Origin: Cytophagales bacterium
Lineage (GTDB): Bacteria; Bacteroidota; Bacteroidia; Cytophagales; Cyclobacteriaceae
Reading direction: 5' to 3'
NCBI GenBank assembly: GCA_003454975.1
Contig: DMST01000524.1
Location: forward strand, 24,217 to 34,691
DNA length: 10,475 nucleotides
Below, in pieces: positions 1 to 6,322 of this stretch. The notes beneath the pieces were generated by a model. The model searched no databases. It was given only the letters and a program-made list of their open reading frames with translations, and was not told where the DNA came from. Made by a program: the position numbers and the translations under genes. Position 1 is the stretch's first letter. Each line of letters begins with the position of its first letter.

Positions 1-348
1 CTCGGCTTCCTGTGGTGACCCCTCGCCCAAGTACTGCCGAGCCAGTTTGAGTGCTGCTCGCGCCTCTGTCTCTGCTTGGCTCAAATCGAAAAGGGCCGCA
101 TGATATTCTGAAAGTTTGTTCTTGGTATTTATATATCCCTCCCAATTTTCATCCAGACCATAGAATTCTTCTGCCAAAAGCAGATACTTTCTTGCACTGT
201 CGTATCGGTTAAACAGAAGCAATGAATCCGCCTCCTGATAGTACATAAGTGCCAGAGAATCAGATGGTTGATTCGTATTTCCTAGGGCAGGAAGGGTGTT
301 AGCAGCCCATAGAAAAAATACAATTATTACTCCATTTCTTACCTTCAT
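1..348 (-). CDS. Exported TPR-like protein, N-terminal part (runs off the left edge)
   Basis: An open frame of 116 codons runs leftward from the ATG at 348-346 to base 1 without a stop, so only the N-terminus is present. Residues 1-23 (MKVRNGVIIVFFLWAANTLP and on) form a basic start plus hydrophobic stretch ending near ALG, a plausible Sec signal peptide. The mature part is helical and rich in Ala, Leu, Tyr and Glu. Around residues 35-110 it shows helix pairs with TPR-like spacing (YYQEADSLLLFNRYDSARKY, then AALFDLSQAETEARAALKLA), and the last visible residues, LGEGSPQEAE, resemble the loop of kinesin-light-chain-type TPRs. Bacteroidota proteins that start this way often end in a CHAT domain, a histidine kinase or a LuxR-type domain, but that part lies outside the window. 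It is divergent from the gene at 456. The TPR call is from pattern only; export is more certain than function. Confidence 0.7.
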   Translation of the reverse strand, partial: MKVRNGVIIVFFLWAANTLPALGNTNQPSDSLALMYYQEADSLLLFNRYDSARKYLLLAEEFYGLDENWEGYINTKNKLSEYHAALFDLSQAETEARAALKLARQYLGEGSPQEAE

Positions 349-455
349 CGATGATTTGCGTGCGTCTACCTAAAATTATCGTGCGAATGTGGTAAAAGTA
401 GCATCTTCATGCGCTATAATTCGACGATTAATTATATTCCATCTACGAAAAGGCT
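349..455. promoter_or_regulatory. Divergent intergenic region (TPR-like gene / OmpL47-type gene)
   Basis: These 107 bases separate two start codons facing away from each other, so promoters for both genes should lie here. A TATAAT hexamer is present at 415-420 on the + strand, about 35 bases before the ATG at 456. I could not find a convincing Bacteroidota-type -33 TTTG / -7 TAnnTTTG pair on either strand. The assignment therefore rests on gene orientation rather than on motifs. Confidence 0.35.
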
Positions 456-2198
456 ATGTACGCACGAAGATTCATTCTATCGTTATTTGCCGTTGCTTCT
501 ACCCTAAATTTAGCAATTGGTCAAGAAATATTGAACCATACCAAAGAACACTATTCCACCGAAGACGGCCGACTGTACTGGCCGGCAGACCTTCCGATCT
601 ACATTTTCATCGCTTCTACACCCGAGGCGTCAGACTCTCGCAGGTTGAAACCTGAAATTGCCGAACACGGTGACCCCCTGTTTTTGGATACGGAGGGCAT
701 CAATTGGATTCGGAGTAACTGGGCCATCAACAACGAAACCATGGAGTCCGTACGGCCCCAGGTGGAGGTTAAGTATCCCGTTTGGCGCGATGGACTGGCC
801 CCCATTACCTCCATCCAGTTCAACACAGCAGAACGATCTACCGCCGCGGATAATCCCTTCTATGGCCCTGGCCTAAAGGTGAGTGCTACGTCCGAAGATG
901 GAGGGTCTGGTGTGCAGGCCACCTATGTTTCGGTAGATGGCAATGCCTATCAGCAGTACACCGATACCCTGGCGCTGGAGAAAAACGCCCGTCACGTATT
1001 GCGGGTGTATAGTGTGGACTATGTGGGCAATGTAGAAGAGCCTCAGGAGTTCGTCTTCGACGTAGACGTAACCCCTCCGGTAACGGCTCACGCATTAGAT
1101 GGAGAGTACACACGCAATATTCTTTCTACCCGAGCGCAGATTACCCTTTCTTCTCAGGATCCCGCATCGGGCATCAGCCGGATTTACTACGCCATCGATA
1201 GCGGTCAGATGCGGCCCTACCGCAGTAGCATACCCTTCCAAACGTTACCGGATGGCAACCACGTACTCAGGTACTACTCTGTAGACCGAGTGGGCAATGC
1301 CGAACCAGTGAAGGAGTACCCTTTCTATTTGGATAGAAATCCACCGGAGGTGGTCGCCACCATCATTGGTGACCAATACCAAAACAGGGGACGGGTGTTC
1401 ATTTCAGACCGCACCACGGTAGAGCTTTCTGCTGACGACAACCACTCCGGAGTACGCAGTATGGTGTATTCTGTAGATGGGGGCGAGGAAAAGGACTACA
1501 TAGAGCCTTTTCCTTTGAAAAAATCAGAAGGGAACCATGTGGTTACTTTCTATGCCGTAGACCGGGTGGGTAACGGATTCCGAGGAGAATTCAAGGAAGA
1601 ATATGGCGGCCGCCAATCCTTGTCATTGGATATGGAAGCGCCCAAGGTAAGTTATGCTTTTGGGGGTAGTCAATTCGACTCCCGGGATACCACCTTCATT
1701 ACCAGCAAAACGGAGATTCGCCTAACGGCCAACGATGGTGATAGTGGTGTGAAACAAATTGGCTACAAGATCAACGGGGGCCAAGGCCAGGTATACGGAG
1801 ATCCTTTTACCGTGGACGATGAAGGCTTTTACATGATCGACTTTTTCAGTACTGATTTTGTAAATAACCGGAACACCCTGGACTTCTTCTTTGTGGTAGA
1901 CAACACGGGCCCAGAAATTGAGTCTATCTTCAGCGCGGAGCCCATTGGTACCATTACGCTCAATGACAAGCCGGCTCCGCTGCAAGTATTTGCTAGCGGA
2001 CTCACGTTGTACTTGGGTGCTACCGATGCTATGGTAAACACCAAAGAGATTTGGTACACCCTCAATGATAGCGCCCCCATCCGCTATTCACGCCCTGTAA
2101 AGATTGGCAGGCCTGGAATCAACAGCATTACGGTAAAAGCCGTAGATGAACTCGGCAACGAAACGGAAATGGATCAGGTAGAGATCTTTGTGAAGTAG
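456..2198 (+). CDS. Secreted OmpL47-type repeat protein
   Basis: A 580-residue protein. Residues 1-22 are a Sec signal peptide with a basic start, a hydrophobic core and a likely cut after AIG. A unique region of about 85 residues follows, then about five tandem Ig-like or beta-sandwich units of 89-98 residues. Each unit carries an SGV/SGI motif (near 151, 238, 331, 430), a YSVDGG-like strand, and a closing YSVDxVGN motif whose VGN or equivalent falls at 190, 279, 371, 469 and 566. Units are joined by DxxPP/DNTGP linkers. This is the repeat that automated annotation names after the Leptospira surface protein OmpL47, often found in Bacteroidota extracellular proteins. No C-terminal sorting domain, lipobox or membrane helix is visible, so it is probably periplasmic or loosely surface-attached. 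A role in binding or adhesion is inference only. It stands alone on its strand and ends at a strong terminator. Confidence 0.85.
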   Translation: MYARRFILSLFAVASTLNLAIGQEILNHTKEHYSTEDGRLYWPADLPIYIFIASTPEASDSRRLKPEIAEHGDPLFLDTEGINWIRSNWAINNETMESVRPQVEVKYPVWRDGLAPITSIQFNTAERSTAADNPFYGPGLKVSATSEDGGSGVQATYVSVDGNAYQQYTDTLALEKNARHVLRVYSVDYVGNVEEPQEFVFDVDVTPPVTAHALDGEYTRNILSTRAQITLSSQDPASGISRIYYAIDSGQMRPYRSSIPFQTLPDGNHVLRYYSVDRVGNAEPVKEYPFYLDRNPPEVVATIIGDQYQNRGRVFISDRTTVELSADDNHSGVRSMVYSVDGGEEKDYIEPFPLKKSEGNHVVTFYAVDRVGNGFRGEFKEEYGGRQSLSLDMEAPKVSYAFGGSQFDSRDTTFITSKTEIRLTANDGDSGVKQIGYKINGGQGQVYGDPFTVDDEGFYMIDFFSTDFVNNRNTLDFFFVVDNTGPEIESIFSAEPIGTITLNDKPAPLQVFASGLTLYLGATDAMVNTKEIWYTLNDSAPIRYSRPVKIGRPGINSITVKAVDELGNETEMDQVEIFVK

Positions 2199-2223
2199 GC
2201 TCAAAACAAATTGCTAAACCAAG

Positions 2224-2258
2224 AAGGCCTGTTTTCCCTGGGGGAAAGCAGGCCTTTT
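2224..2258 (+). terminator. Rho-independent terminator after the OmpL47-type gene
   Basis: A 15-bp stem (2224-2238 with 2242-2256, one G-U pair) closes a 3-base TGG loop and runs into TTTT, then a T-rich stretch. It begins 25 bases after the stop codon at 2198. The arm sequences start AAGGCCTG and end CAGGCCTT. Because the stem is flanked by AA and TTTT it may work mainly on the + strand. Confidence 0.85.
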
Positions 2259-2338
2259 GTATTTTGAGTGGGAACACAAGTATTGAGAAAAAAGAAATGA
2301 AAAAACGTGTGTGGGTCTGTGCCTTTCGGTTATAAACC

Positions 2339-2369
2339 AAAAAGGTGCTGTAGCCTAAGCCACAACACC
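2339..2369 (-). terminator. Rho-independent terminator after the leftward beta-rich gene
   Basis: Read on the - strand, an 11-bp stem (2369-2359 with 2354-2344, two G-U pairs) encloses the tetraloop TTAG and is followed by TTTTT (2343-2339). It lies about 26 bases after the stop codon of the gene ending at 2395, so it terminates the paralogous pair. Confidence 0.85.
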
Positions 2370-2394
2370 CTGGATTTTCTTAGTTCATTCGGCC

Positions 2395-2844
2395 TTAATT
2401 TTTCTTATTCTTCTTTTCCGAAAACACGTGACGATCTGCATACCAGGGCATCCGGTAAGCAATTTTCACATCACTATTTTTTTGGTCCTTGGGTTCCTTA
2501 TCGTTTTCATAGAACCCAGAAATCATGTCTTGATCTTCCGAAAACCAGCCAGTATATCGCTGAGGGTTACTCTTACTTTGTCGGTTATTTAAATCCGGAT
2601 TTGCATCACGAGTAAAGTTGATTTCAATCGTGGTCCTGCCTTTGTATTCCACAATCTCCTTTACGGTACCTTCAAAAGTATCCTCGGTAAGTGCTTTTCT
2701 AGGCTCGTTTTCCATGCCCTTGGTCATGTACCAAAACATTTTGCCTTTTACGGTACCATCCTTTCTTTGGATGATATCAATGAATCCCCGGTTCTGGTTA
2801 GTAATAATACTGTAACGACCAGAGATATTCTCTTTCATTTTCAT
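2395..2844 (-). CDS. Uncharacterised small beta-rich protein, downstream copy of a paralogous pair
   Basis: A 149-residue protein without signal peptide or membrane segment, so probably cytoplasmic. I do not recognise the family. It is clearly a paralogue of the 106-residue product encoded just upstream at 2949-3269. Shared blocks in the same order are ISGRYS/ITGKYS, TNQN (15-18), GKMFWY (34-39), EDTFEGT (54-60), GW (99-100) and ISGF (108-111). Alternating polar and hydrophobic residues suggest short antiparallel strands, as in a small barrel. Compared with its partner it has longer, charged loops (about 41-52, 82-96 and 113-125) and a basic tail ending KKNKKN. The start could be the ATG at 2844 or the in-frame one at 2838 (MKMK). 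It ends at a good terminator. The function is unknown; ligand binding would be a guess from fold pattern. Confidence 0.8.
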   Translation of the reverse strand: MKMKENISGRYSIITNQNRGFIDIIQRKDGTVKGKMFWYMTKGMENEPRKALTEDTFEGTVKEIVEYKGRTTIEINFTRDANPDLNNRQSKSNPQRYTGWFSEDQDMISGFYENDKEPKDQKNSDVKIAYRMPWYADRHVFSEKKNKKN

Positions 2845-2948
2845 CGAATGTTAGATTTGTTTGTTGTTATAATGTAGTAACTATAGGGACAGAATGGTCA
2901 CAAATATCCCCTCAATAATTTTCCCAAAAGGGTGAATTAATCCGTTTT
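2845..2948. other. Spacer between the two beta-rich paralogues
   Basis: A 104-base, AT-rich gap between the stop of the upstream paralogue and the start of the downstream one. A weak CCC-TTTT-GGG hairpin followed by AAAATT (on the - strand) lies near 2922-2932, too short to be called a terminator. The stretch just before the 2844 start contains ACAACAAACAAAT, similar to ACTAACAAAT before the 3269 start. The two genes may therefore share upstream signals as well as coding sequence. No promoter could be fixed. Confidence 0.3.
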
Positions 2949-3269
2949 TCAAGGAAGTTTGGTAGCTACCCAGGCATACCGTAAGCCGTTGTCAAAAAAG
3001 CCAGAAATCAATTTGTAATCCTGAGACATCCAGCCTTTAAAATCTTGAGGGTTAATCTTTCGTGAGAAGGTAAGCTCTACGCTTTTGGCCTTTTTGCTTT
3101 GCGTGATGGTACCTTCAAAAGTGTCTTCCCGATAGTAATCTTCGTCTTTTCTATTGGTGTACCAATACATCTTACCGAAGATCCGTGTACCTTCCTGGGT
3201 TAGCTCCATGTAGCCCAGATTCTGATTGGTATTCAGGGAGTATTTTCCAGTAATATCTGTAATCGCCAT
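2949..3269 (-). CDS. Uncharacterised small beta-rich protein, upstream copy of a paralogous pair
   Basis: A 106-residue protein with no signal peptide, lipobox or membrane helix. It is the compact version of the family also encoded at 2395-2844. The visible pattern is ITGKYS near 6-11, TNQN 14-17, GKMYWY 32-37, EDTFEGT 48-54, VELTF 64-68, FKGW 77-80, ISGFFD 88-93 and a C-terminal RYAWVATK strand. Evenly spaced Gly plus aromatic residues and about six to eight predicted strands look like a meander beta-barrel (lipocalin- or avidin-like in layout). This is only a resemblance in pattern; I do not see known ligand residues. The ATG at 3269 gives an N-terminus that aligns with the paralogue, which supports the start. 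It lies 104 bases upstream of its partner on the same strand, consistent with tandem duplication and possibly joint transcription. Function unknown. Confidence 0.8.
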   Translation of the reverse strand: MAITDITGKYSLNTNQNLGYMELTQEGTRIFGKMYWYTNRKDEDYYREDTFEGTITQSKKAKSVELTFSRKINPQDFKGWMSQDYKLISGFFDNGLRYAWVATKLP

Positions 3270-3374
3270 TGTAAATAGGGTTAGATAATGGTGTGATTTG
3301 TTAGTGATTATATAGACAGGAAGGTACTAAAGGTGGTATGGAAAACCAATTATTCAACAACCTACAAAGCAGAC

Positions 3375-3464
3375 TAGGTGTTTTATATGAAAAATAGACA
3401 TAAACCACATACCCTTTTGATTTTCAATACTTTAAACCTGAAAACACCTAACTATCGTAGGTGT
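3375..3464. repeat. Three TAGGTGT copies in mixed orientation
   Basis: TAGGTGTTTT (3375-3384) is matched by its exact reverse complement AAAACACCTA (3441-3450), and a further TAGGTGT lies at 3458-3464. They sit between the start of the beta-rich gene (3269) and the end of the M48 gene (3537). The two right-hand copies also form the small hairpin listed separately. The set could be protein-binding sites upstream of the beta-rich genes or alternative RNA pairings; the role is unknown. Confidence 0.45.
3440..3464 (-). terminator. Possible second terminator downstream of the M48 gene
   Basis: On the - strand ACACCTA (3464-3458), a 7-base loop and TAGGTGT (3450-3444) form a 7-bp stem followed by TTTC and a T-rich run. 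It lies downstream of the stronger hairpin at 3480-3516 and could be a back-up stop. The stem is short, so confidence is low. Confidence 0.35.
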
Positions 3465-3475
3465 GGCATACATGT

Positions 3476-3516
3476 AAAACTGGCTCGGCCACTTAGTATG
3501 GAGTGTGCCAAGCCAG
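3476..3516 (-). terminator. Terminator after the M48 peptidase gene
   Basis: On the - strand the arm CTGGCTTGGCACAC (3516-3503) pairs with GTGGCCGAGCCAG (3492-3480), with one bulged base and one G-U pair. The loop is about 10 bases and TTTT (3479-3476) follows. It begins about 20 bases after the stop codon of the gene ending at 3537. Confidence 0.75.
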
Positions 3517-3536
3517 ATCTATAGATTATGTGAATA

Positions 3537-4460
3537 TTACAACTCCCATACGATGGGACGGCGAGTTACTACCACATGAGGCTGCCTCCATCTGGTGGTA
3601 GGCTGAGCCCTATCACTTACCGGCTTTTGACCCTGCATCTCGGCCAGCCGTTCTATCCTCGTTCGGGTATTGGGGTGAGAGCGCAACCAGTCAGCGGACT
3701 GAGAAGCCATGGGTTGCCACTGCCCCCACCACCAAGGACGGCTCATCCGTTCTATGCGCTGTAGTGCAGAAGCTAAGCCCATCGGGTCACCCGTCAACAC
3801 CGCAGCGTCGAGGTCGGCCAGGTATTCCATACTGCGAGACAAGCCCAGTTGCAACAGCAAGTTCAGGGTGGGAGATAAGGCTAGTAGGAGCAAGGGCCAC
3901 AACGGGATCGGGTTCATGCCTAGGAGAAACAACGGTACGGATAGAAAGAGTAGGATCTTACCGATCCAAGACAAGGTGTGGGTGAGGTTGCCAAAGCTTG
4001 CGGCCAAGCCCTTGACATACAAGTCATTGTTCTTAATGTGGCTAATTTCGTGTGCCAATACTCCTTCAATTTCCCGGTAATCTAATGCTTGCAATAGCCC
4101 CTGCGAAACCCCTACCACAGGGTTCTCTTCGGAGCCCACAGCAAAAGCATTGGCAGAACGGCTTTTCATCAGGTATACATCCGGTACCCGAGAGAGCTCA
4201 GCCCGATGTGCCAGGTTTTTCACCATCTGATATAAGTCCGCATGGTAATACGGGTCCAGCTTTACCGCCCCTTGCCAGCGAAGAATCTTCGCGGGATTGC
4301 GCCGCAAAGAGTATAGGGTGATTAGAGCTCCTATGCCCAAGATCCAGGAAGTTAAGGTCCAACCCAACCACATGCTACCTAACCAGGCAGCCAGGCCGAA
4401 AGCCCCTAGGAGGTAACCGTATTTGAGTAGAGTGTTGAGGTTTCTATGTTGCGTATTCAT
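3537..4460 (-). CDS. M48-family (HtpX-like) membrane zinc metalloprotease
   Basis: A 307-residue integral membrane peptidase. The zinc motif HEISH is at 137-141, and the third ligand is Glu212 in SMEYLAD (207-217 region). The conserved LRSHPNTRTRIERL block of M48 enzymes spans 259-272. Two hydrophobic segments near 14-50 and two near 165-205 flank the catalytic domain, the usual HtpX/Ste24-type layout. Residues 97-121 (MKSRSANAFAVG, then VVGVSQGLL) match the conserved substrate-edge region. Family members degrade damaged or misassembled membrane proteins; the substrate here is unknown. The last 25-30 residues are a Trp/Arg-rich tail not typical of HtpX. The ATG at 4460 is preceded by an AT-rich leader. 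The gene is monocistronic, divergent from the ceramidase-like gene and ends at a hairpin terminator. Family assignment is secure; orthology to E. coli HtpX is not. Confidence 0.93.
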   Translation of the reverse strand: MNTQHRNLNTLLKYGYLLGAFGLAAWLGSMWLGWTLTSWILGIGALITLYSLRRNPAKILRWQGAVKLDPYYHADLYQMVKNLAHRAELSRVPDVYLMKSRSANAFAVGSEENPVVGVSQGLLQALDYREIEGVLAHEISHIKNNDLYVKGLAASFGNLTHTLSWIGKILLFLSVPLFLLGMNPIPLWPLLLLALSPTLNLLLQLGLSRSMEYLADLDAAVLTGDPMGLASALQRIERMSRPWWWGQWQPMASQSADWLRSHPNTRTRIERLAEMQGQKPVSDRAQPTTRWRQPHVVVTRRPIVWEL

Positions 4461-4629
4461 GTATCCTTTTAAAATTTCTTCATATAATGCAAAATTGATT
4501 CCAGCCCAAAAAGAATGTAATTATGACAGGCAAAAACAGCAAGGGTGCCATTTTGACTTATTACTAGCCCAATACTGGCAATAGAGTGTGGGTCTTGAGT
4601 TATTTCATTTTCTCTGTATTTTCCAGACC
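4461..4629. promoter_or_regulatory. Divergent intergenic region (M48 peptidase / ceramidase-like gene)
   Basis: 169 bases between two outward-facing starts, AT-rich on the M48 side. Promoters for both genes must lie here or close by. TATAAT occurs at 4483-4488 on the + strand, but it is not placed with a recognisable partner. No clear -33/-7 Bacteroidota promoter was found on either strand, so this is an assignment by layout. Confidence 0.3.
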
Positions 4630-5337
4630 ATGCAAAAGATTACCCCTCTTCAGTACTATGCTGAATTCCACCCTGACGCCGCCATCACCCAGCCTTGGAA
4701 TACCTTCTCTTCCTTTTGCTTTTTCCTGCCCGTCATTTTCTGGTTGATTGCCCTTCGGGGTATGTACAAAAAGTATTGGGTGCTGATTGCCATAATGCCC
4801 CTAGCTCTGATAAACGGCGTGGGCTCTTCGCTTTGGCACGCCTACAGTGGCGGGCAACTTTATCTGATGCTGGACACCCGACCACCCCGGATCATGATGG
4901 GCTTTTTAGGGGCCTACTTCTGTAGGCTGCTATTTGGCAACTGGCTAGTGGGAGCTGCCGCCTTCGCCTTTTGGGCCTGGGGCATGGATACATTTCGGGA
5001 AAACGCCCGCTCGTACATTGATGTAGGTTGGGTTACCTTCAACTACATATTCCGTAGTATGATCGTCATCGTTCCGGTGTTGATACTCATGATATACTAC
5101 CGTGGCAAAGGGGGAAAGTGGGTATTACTCACCTTGGCTTCCTTACTGCTAGCAGTCTATTTCCGGTATCAGGATAGTCATCCGCCCGATTTTCTACCCA
5201 TGGGCACCCACTTCCTGTGGCATGTCTTCTGCGCTGCCGCCTACATCCCCTTAGGGTATTTCCTGATTGCCCTGGAGGACGAGCGGCGAAGAAGGAAACG
5301 GTCCAGGATAAAGACAGCCGATCCAGCGAATCCTTAG
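4630..5337 (+). CDS. Multi-pass membrane protein, ceramidase-like (CREST superfamily)
   Basis: A 235-residue protein with about seven hydrophobic segments (roughly 26-42, 48-65, 86-103, 105-120, 142-157, 163-178, 195-215) and a basic tail ERRRRKRSR. Residues that define the ceramidase/alkaline hydrolase group of the CREST superfamily are present in order: SSLWH (66-70, Ser and His), LDTRPP (81-86, Asp) and HFLWH (194-198, an HxxxH pair in the last helix). Family enzymes are intramembrane zinc hydrolases that cleave the amide of ceramides. Since many Bacteroidota make sphingolipids, a lipid amidase is plausible, but the substrate is inference. An upstream GTG at 4588 would add 14 residues. I prefer the ATG at 4630 because MQKITPLQYYAEFHPD gives a normal polar N-terminus before the first helix. 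The gene lies 56 bases before a lipoprotein gene and is divergent from the M48 gene. Confidence 0.75.
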   Translation: MQKITPLQYYAEFHPDAAITQPWNTFSSFCFFLPVIFWLIALRGMYKKYWVLIAIMPLALINGVGSSLWHAYSGGQLYLMLDTRPPRIMMGFLGAYFCRLLFGNWLVGAAAFAFWAWGMDTFRENARSYIDVGWVTFNYIFRSMIVIVPVLILMIYYRGKGGKWVLLTLASLLLAVYFRYQDSHPPDFLPMGTHFLWHVFCAAAYIPLGYFLIALEDERRRRKRSRIKTADPANP

Positions 5338-5393
5338 CCAATAGGCAGTGAGTTTTTGTAGCTTCGTTCGGTCTTCAAATCCACCCTTCAGTT

Positions 5394-5870
5394 ATGCGCT
5401 ATATCCAGACCCTAGCAGCCGTGGTGCTTTGCACCGCCTGTGCTAAACAAGTAGCCTCCAACACCGATACTACTGGTAATGAACCAGAAACCCCTTCACC
5501 AACCACTCAGGTTAGTCTTGTGGGCCGCTGGGAGCTGGTAGGGTACCAGGATCCTTCAAATCGAACTATGGAAGTGGTTCCCAAGGAATTCGACCCGCCT
5601 TATGTCATGACCATTTCCTCTGAAGAAAGCGTACTTATTTTCGGCCCCCTCAACCGCCTTACGGCCGACCTATTGGCGAGTAGAGACGACTTGAGATTTG
5701 AAAATGTTTTGGTTACAGAAATGGGCTCCACCAATACCGACTTGGTCAATTATGAGGAGGAATTGTATGGATTGATTAATGGTTCGGTCTCGTACGAGAT
5801 TAGAGAATACCAACTCATTTTCTTTTTCTACGGAAAGAAAAACGTGGTTTGGAAGTGGGCTCCTGAGTAA
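5394..5870 (+). CDS. Small lipoprotein, META/lipocalin-like
   Basis: A 158-residue protein. A short hydrophobic N-terminus ends in LCTAC with Cys16 as the likely lipidated residue; the -3 position is Cys rather than Leu, so the lipobox is slightly irregular. A Thr/Pro/Asn-rich linker (20-40) follows. The folded part opens with LVGRWELVGY (42-51) and ends with YEIREYQLIFFFYG (134-147) and a final VVWKW strand. This pattern is seen in small META/HslJ-like or lipocalin-like beta domains of Bacteroidota lipoproteins. The META Gly-Cys-Asn core motif is absent, so the assignment is tentative and no function is claimed. It probably sits in the outer or inner membrane facing the periplasm. It may be co-transcribed with the membrane gene ending at 5337, and its stop is only 4 bases from the stop of the convergent gene. 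Confidence 0.7.
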   Translation: MRYIQTLAAVVLCTACAKQVASNTDTTGNEPETPSPTTQVSLVGRWELVGYQDPSNRTMEVVPKEFDPPYVMTISSEESVLIFGPLNRLTADLLASRDDLRFENVLVTEMGSTNTDLVNYEEELYGLINGSVSYEIREYQLIFFFYGKKNVVWKWAPE

Positions 5871-5884
5871 GCAATTACAGCCCC
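5857..5884. terminator. Possible bidirectional hairpin between convergent genes
   Basis: GGGCT (5857-5861) pairs with AGCCC (5879-5883), and inside it GTAA (5867-5870) pairs with TTAC (5875-5878) around a GCAA loop, with a 5-base bulge on one side. The two convergent stop codons lie in the inner stem. There is no T-run of note, so terminator activity is uncertain. No better candidate is visible between the two genes. Confidence 0.3.
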
Positions 5885-6309
5885 AATAAAGGCAAGTGTT
5901 TCACCTTATGGTACCGTAGCCCCGCCTTAATACACTGCTTTAATTCCTCTCTAGGCACTTCTTCTTCTAGCCCAAACACGATGGCCCGGTTGCCTTCGTA
6001 CTGAAACACTTCGGGGTAAACCGTACGAAAAGAGGGTACCAATAAGCTAGTACACTTGAAGTACATGGCGTATTGATCAGGTGATTTTTCCTTCCAGTCC
6101 ATCCGGATGGTGGAACCGTGCTTGGTCAGGTAGCTGGGCTCGCCCCACTTAAGGGTCTCCTCTAGCTTAGTTACCTCCTCAAGCTCTGAGGCCACCTCTA
6201 TGACCAGTGCCCGAAGGGCATCCATTTTCTCCTGTATGGCCTCAGGGTACTTTTCAAAAACCTCATTTACCGCCGGGTTGGTGGTTATTTGCAATGGTGT
6301 GGTGGGCAT
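5875..6309 (-). CDS. DUF1801 (YdhG-like) domain protein
   Basis: A 144-residue cytoplasmic protein. The body matches the DUF1801/YdhG-like pattern. An N-terminal helix pair (VNEVFEKYPEAIQEKMDALR, 14-33, then ALVIEVASELEEV) is followed by TLKWGEPSYL (52-61), the family's Y/W-G-x-P-x-[YF] core. Then come strands around IRMDWKE and YAMYFK, and a C-terminal helix EELKQCIKAGLRYHKVKHL. The biochemical function of the family is not established. An in-frame ATG at 6369 would add 20 residues rich in Trp and Arg and would overlap the upstream gene. The ATG at 6309 begins the conserved part and leaves a 13-base gap after the upstream stop, so I chose it. It is the third gene of a leftward unit after the sigma factor and the membrane protein, so co-transcription is likely. 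Confidence 0.82.
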   Translation of the reverse strand: MPTTPLQITTNPAVNEVFEKYPEAIQEKMDALRALVIEVASELEEVTKLEETLKWGEPSYLTKHGSTIRMDWKEKSPDQYAMYFKCTSLLVPSFRTVYPEVFQYEGNRAIVFGLEEEVPREELKQCIKAGLRYHKVKHLPLLGL

Positions 6310-6322
6310 AGTGTGCAAAAAA

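Noticed and set aside
2307..2815. Rightward open frames over the beta-rich gene and its terminator
   Set aside because: They run through a terminator hairpin and mirror the leftward coding frame; no protein-like pattern was seen.
2949..3269. Beta-rich paralogues as true avidins (biotin binding)
   Set aside because: Only the general strand and glycine layout is similar; the biotin-contact residues could not be placed, so no such function is claimed.
3576..4321. Several rightward open frames opposite the M48 gene
   Set aside because: They are antisense shadows: low-complexity composition, no domain pattern, and the M48 frame has its full catalytic signature.
4588..4629. GTG at 4588 as start of the ceramidase-like gene
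   Set aside because: It adds 14 residues of hydrophobic, non-conserved look; the ATG at 4630 gives a typical N-terminus.
5788..5799. Perfect 12-base palindrome TCTCGTACGAGA
   Set aside because: It lies inside the lipoprotein coding sequence, has no second copy nearby and is explained by the codons there; probably chance.
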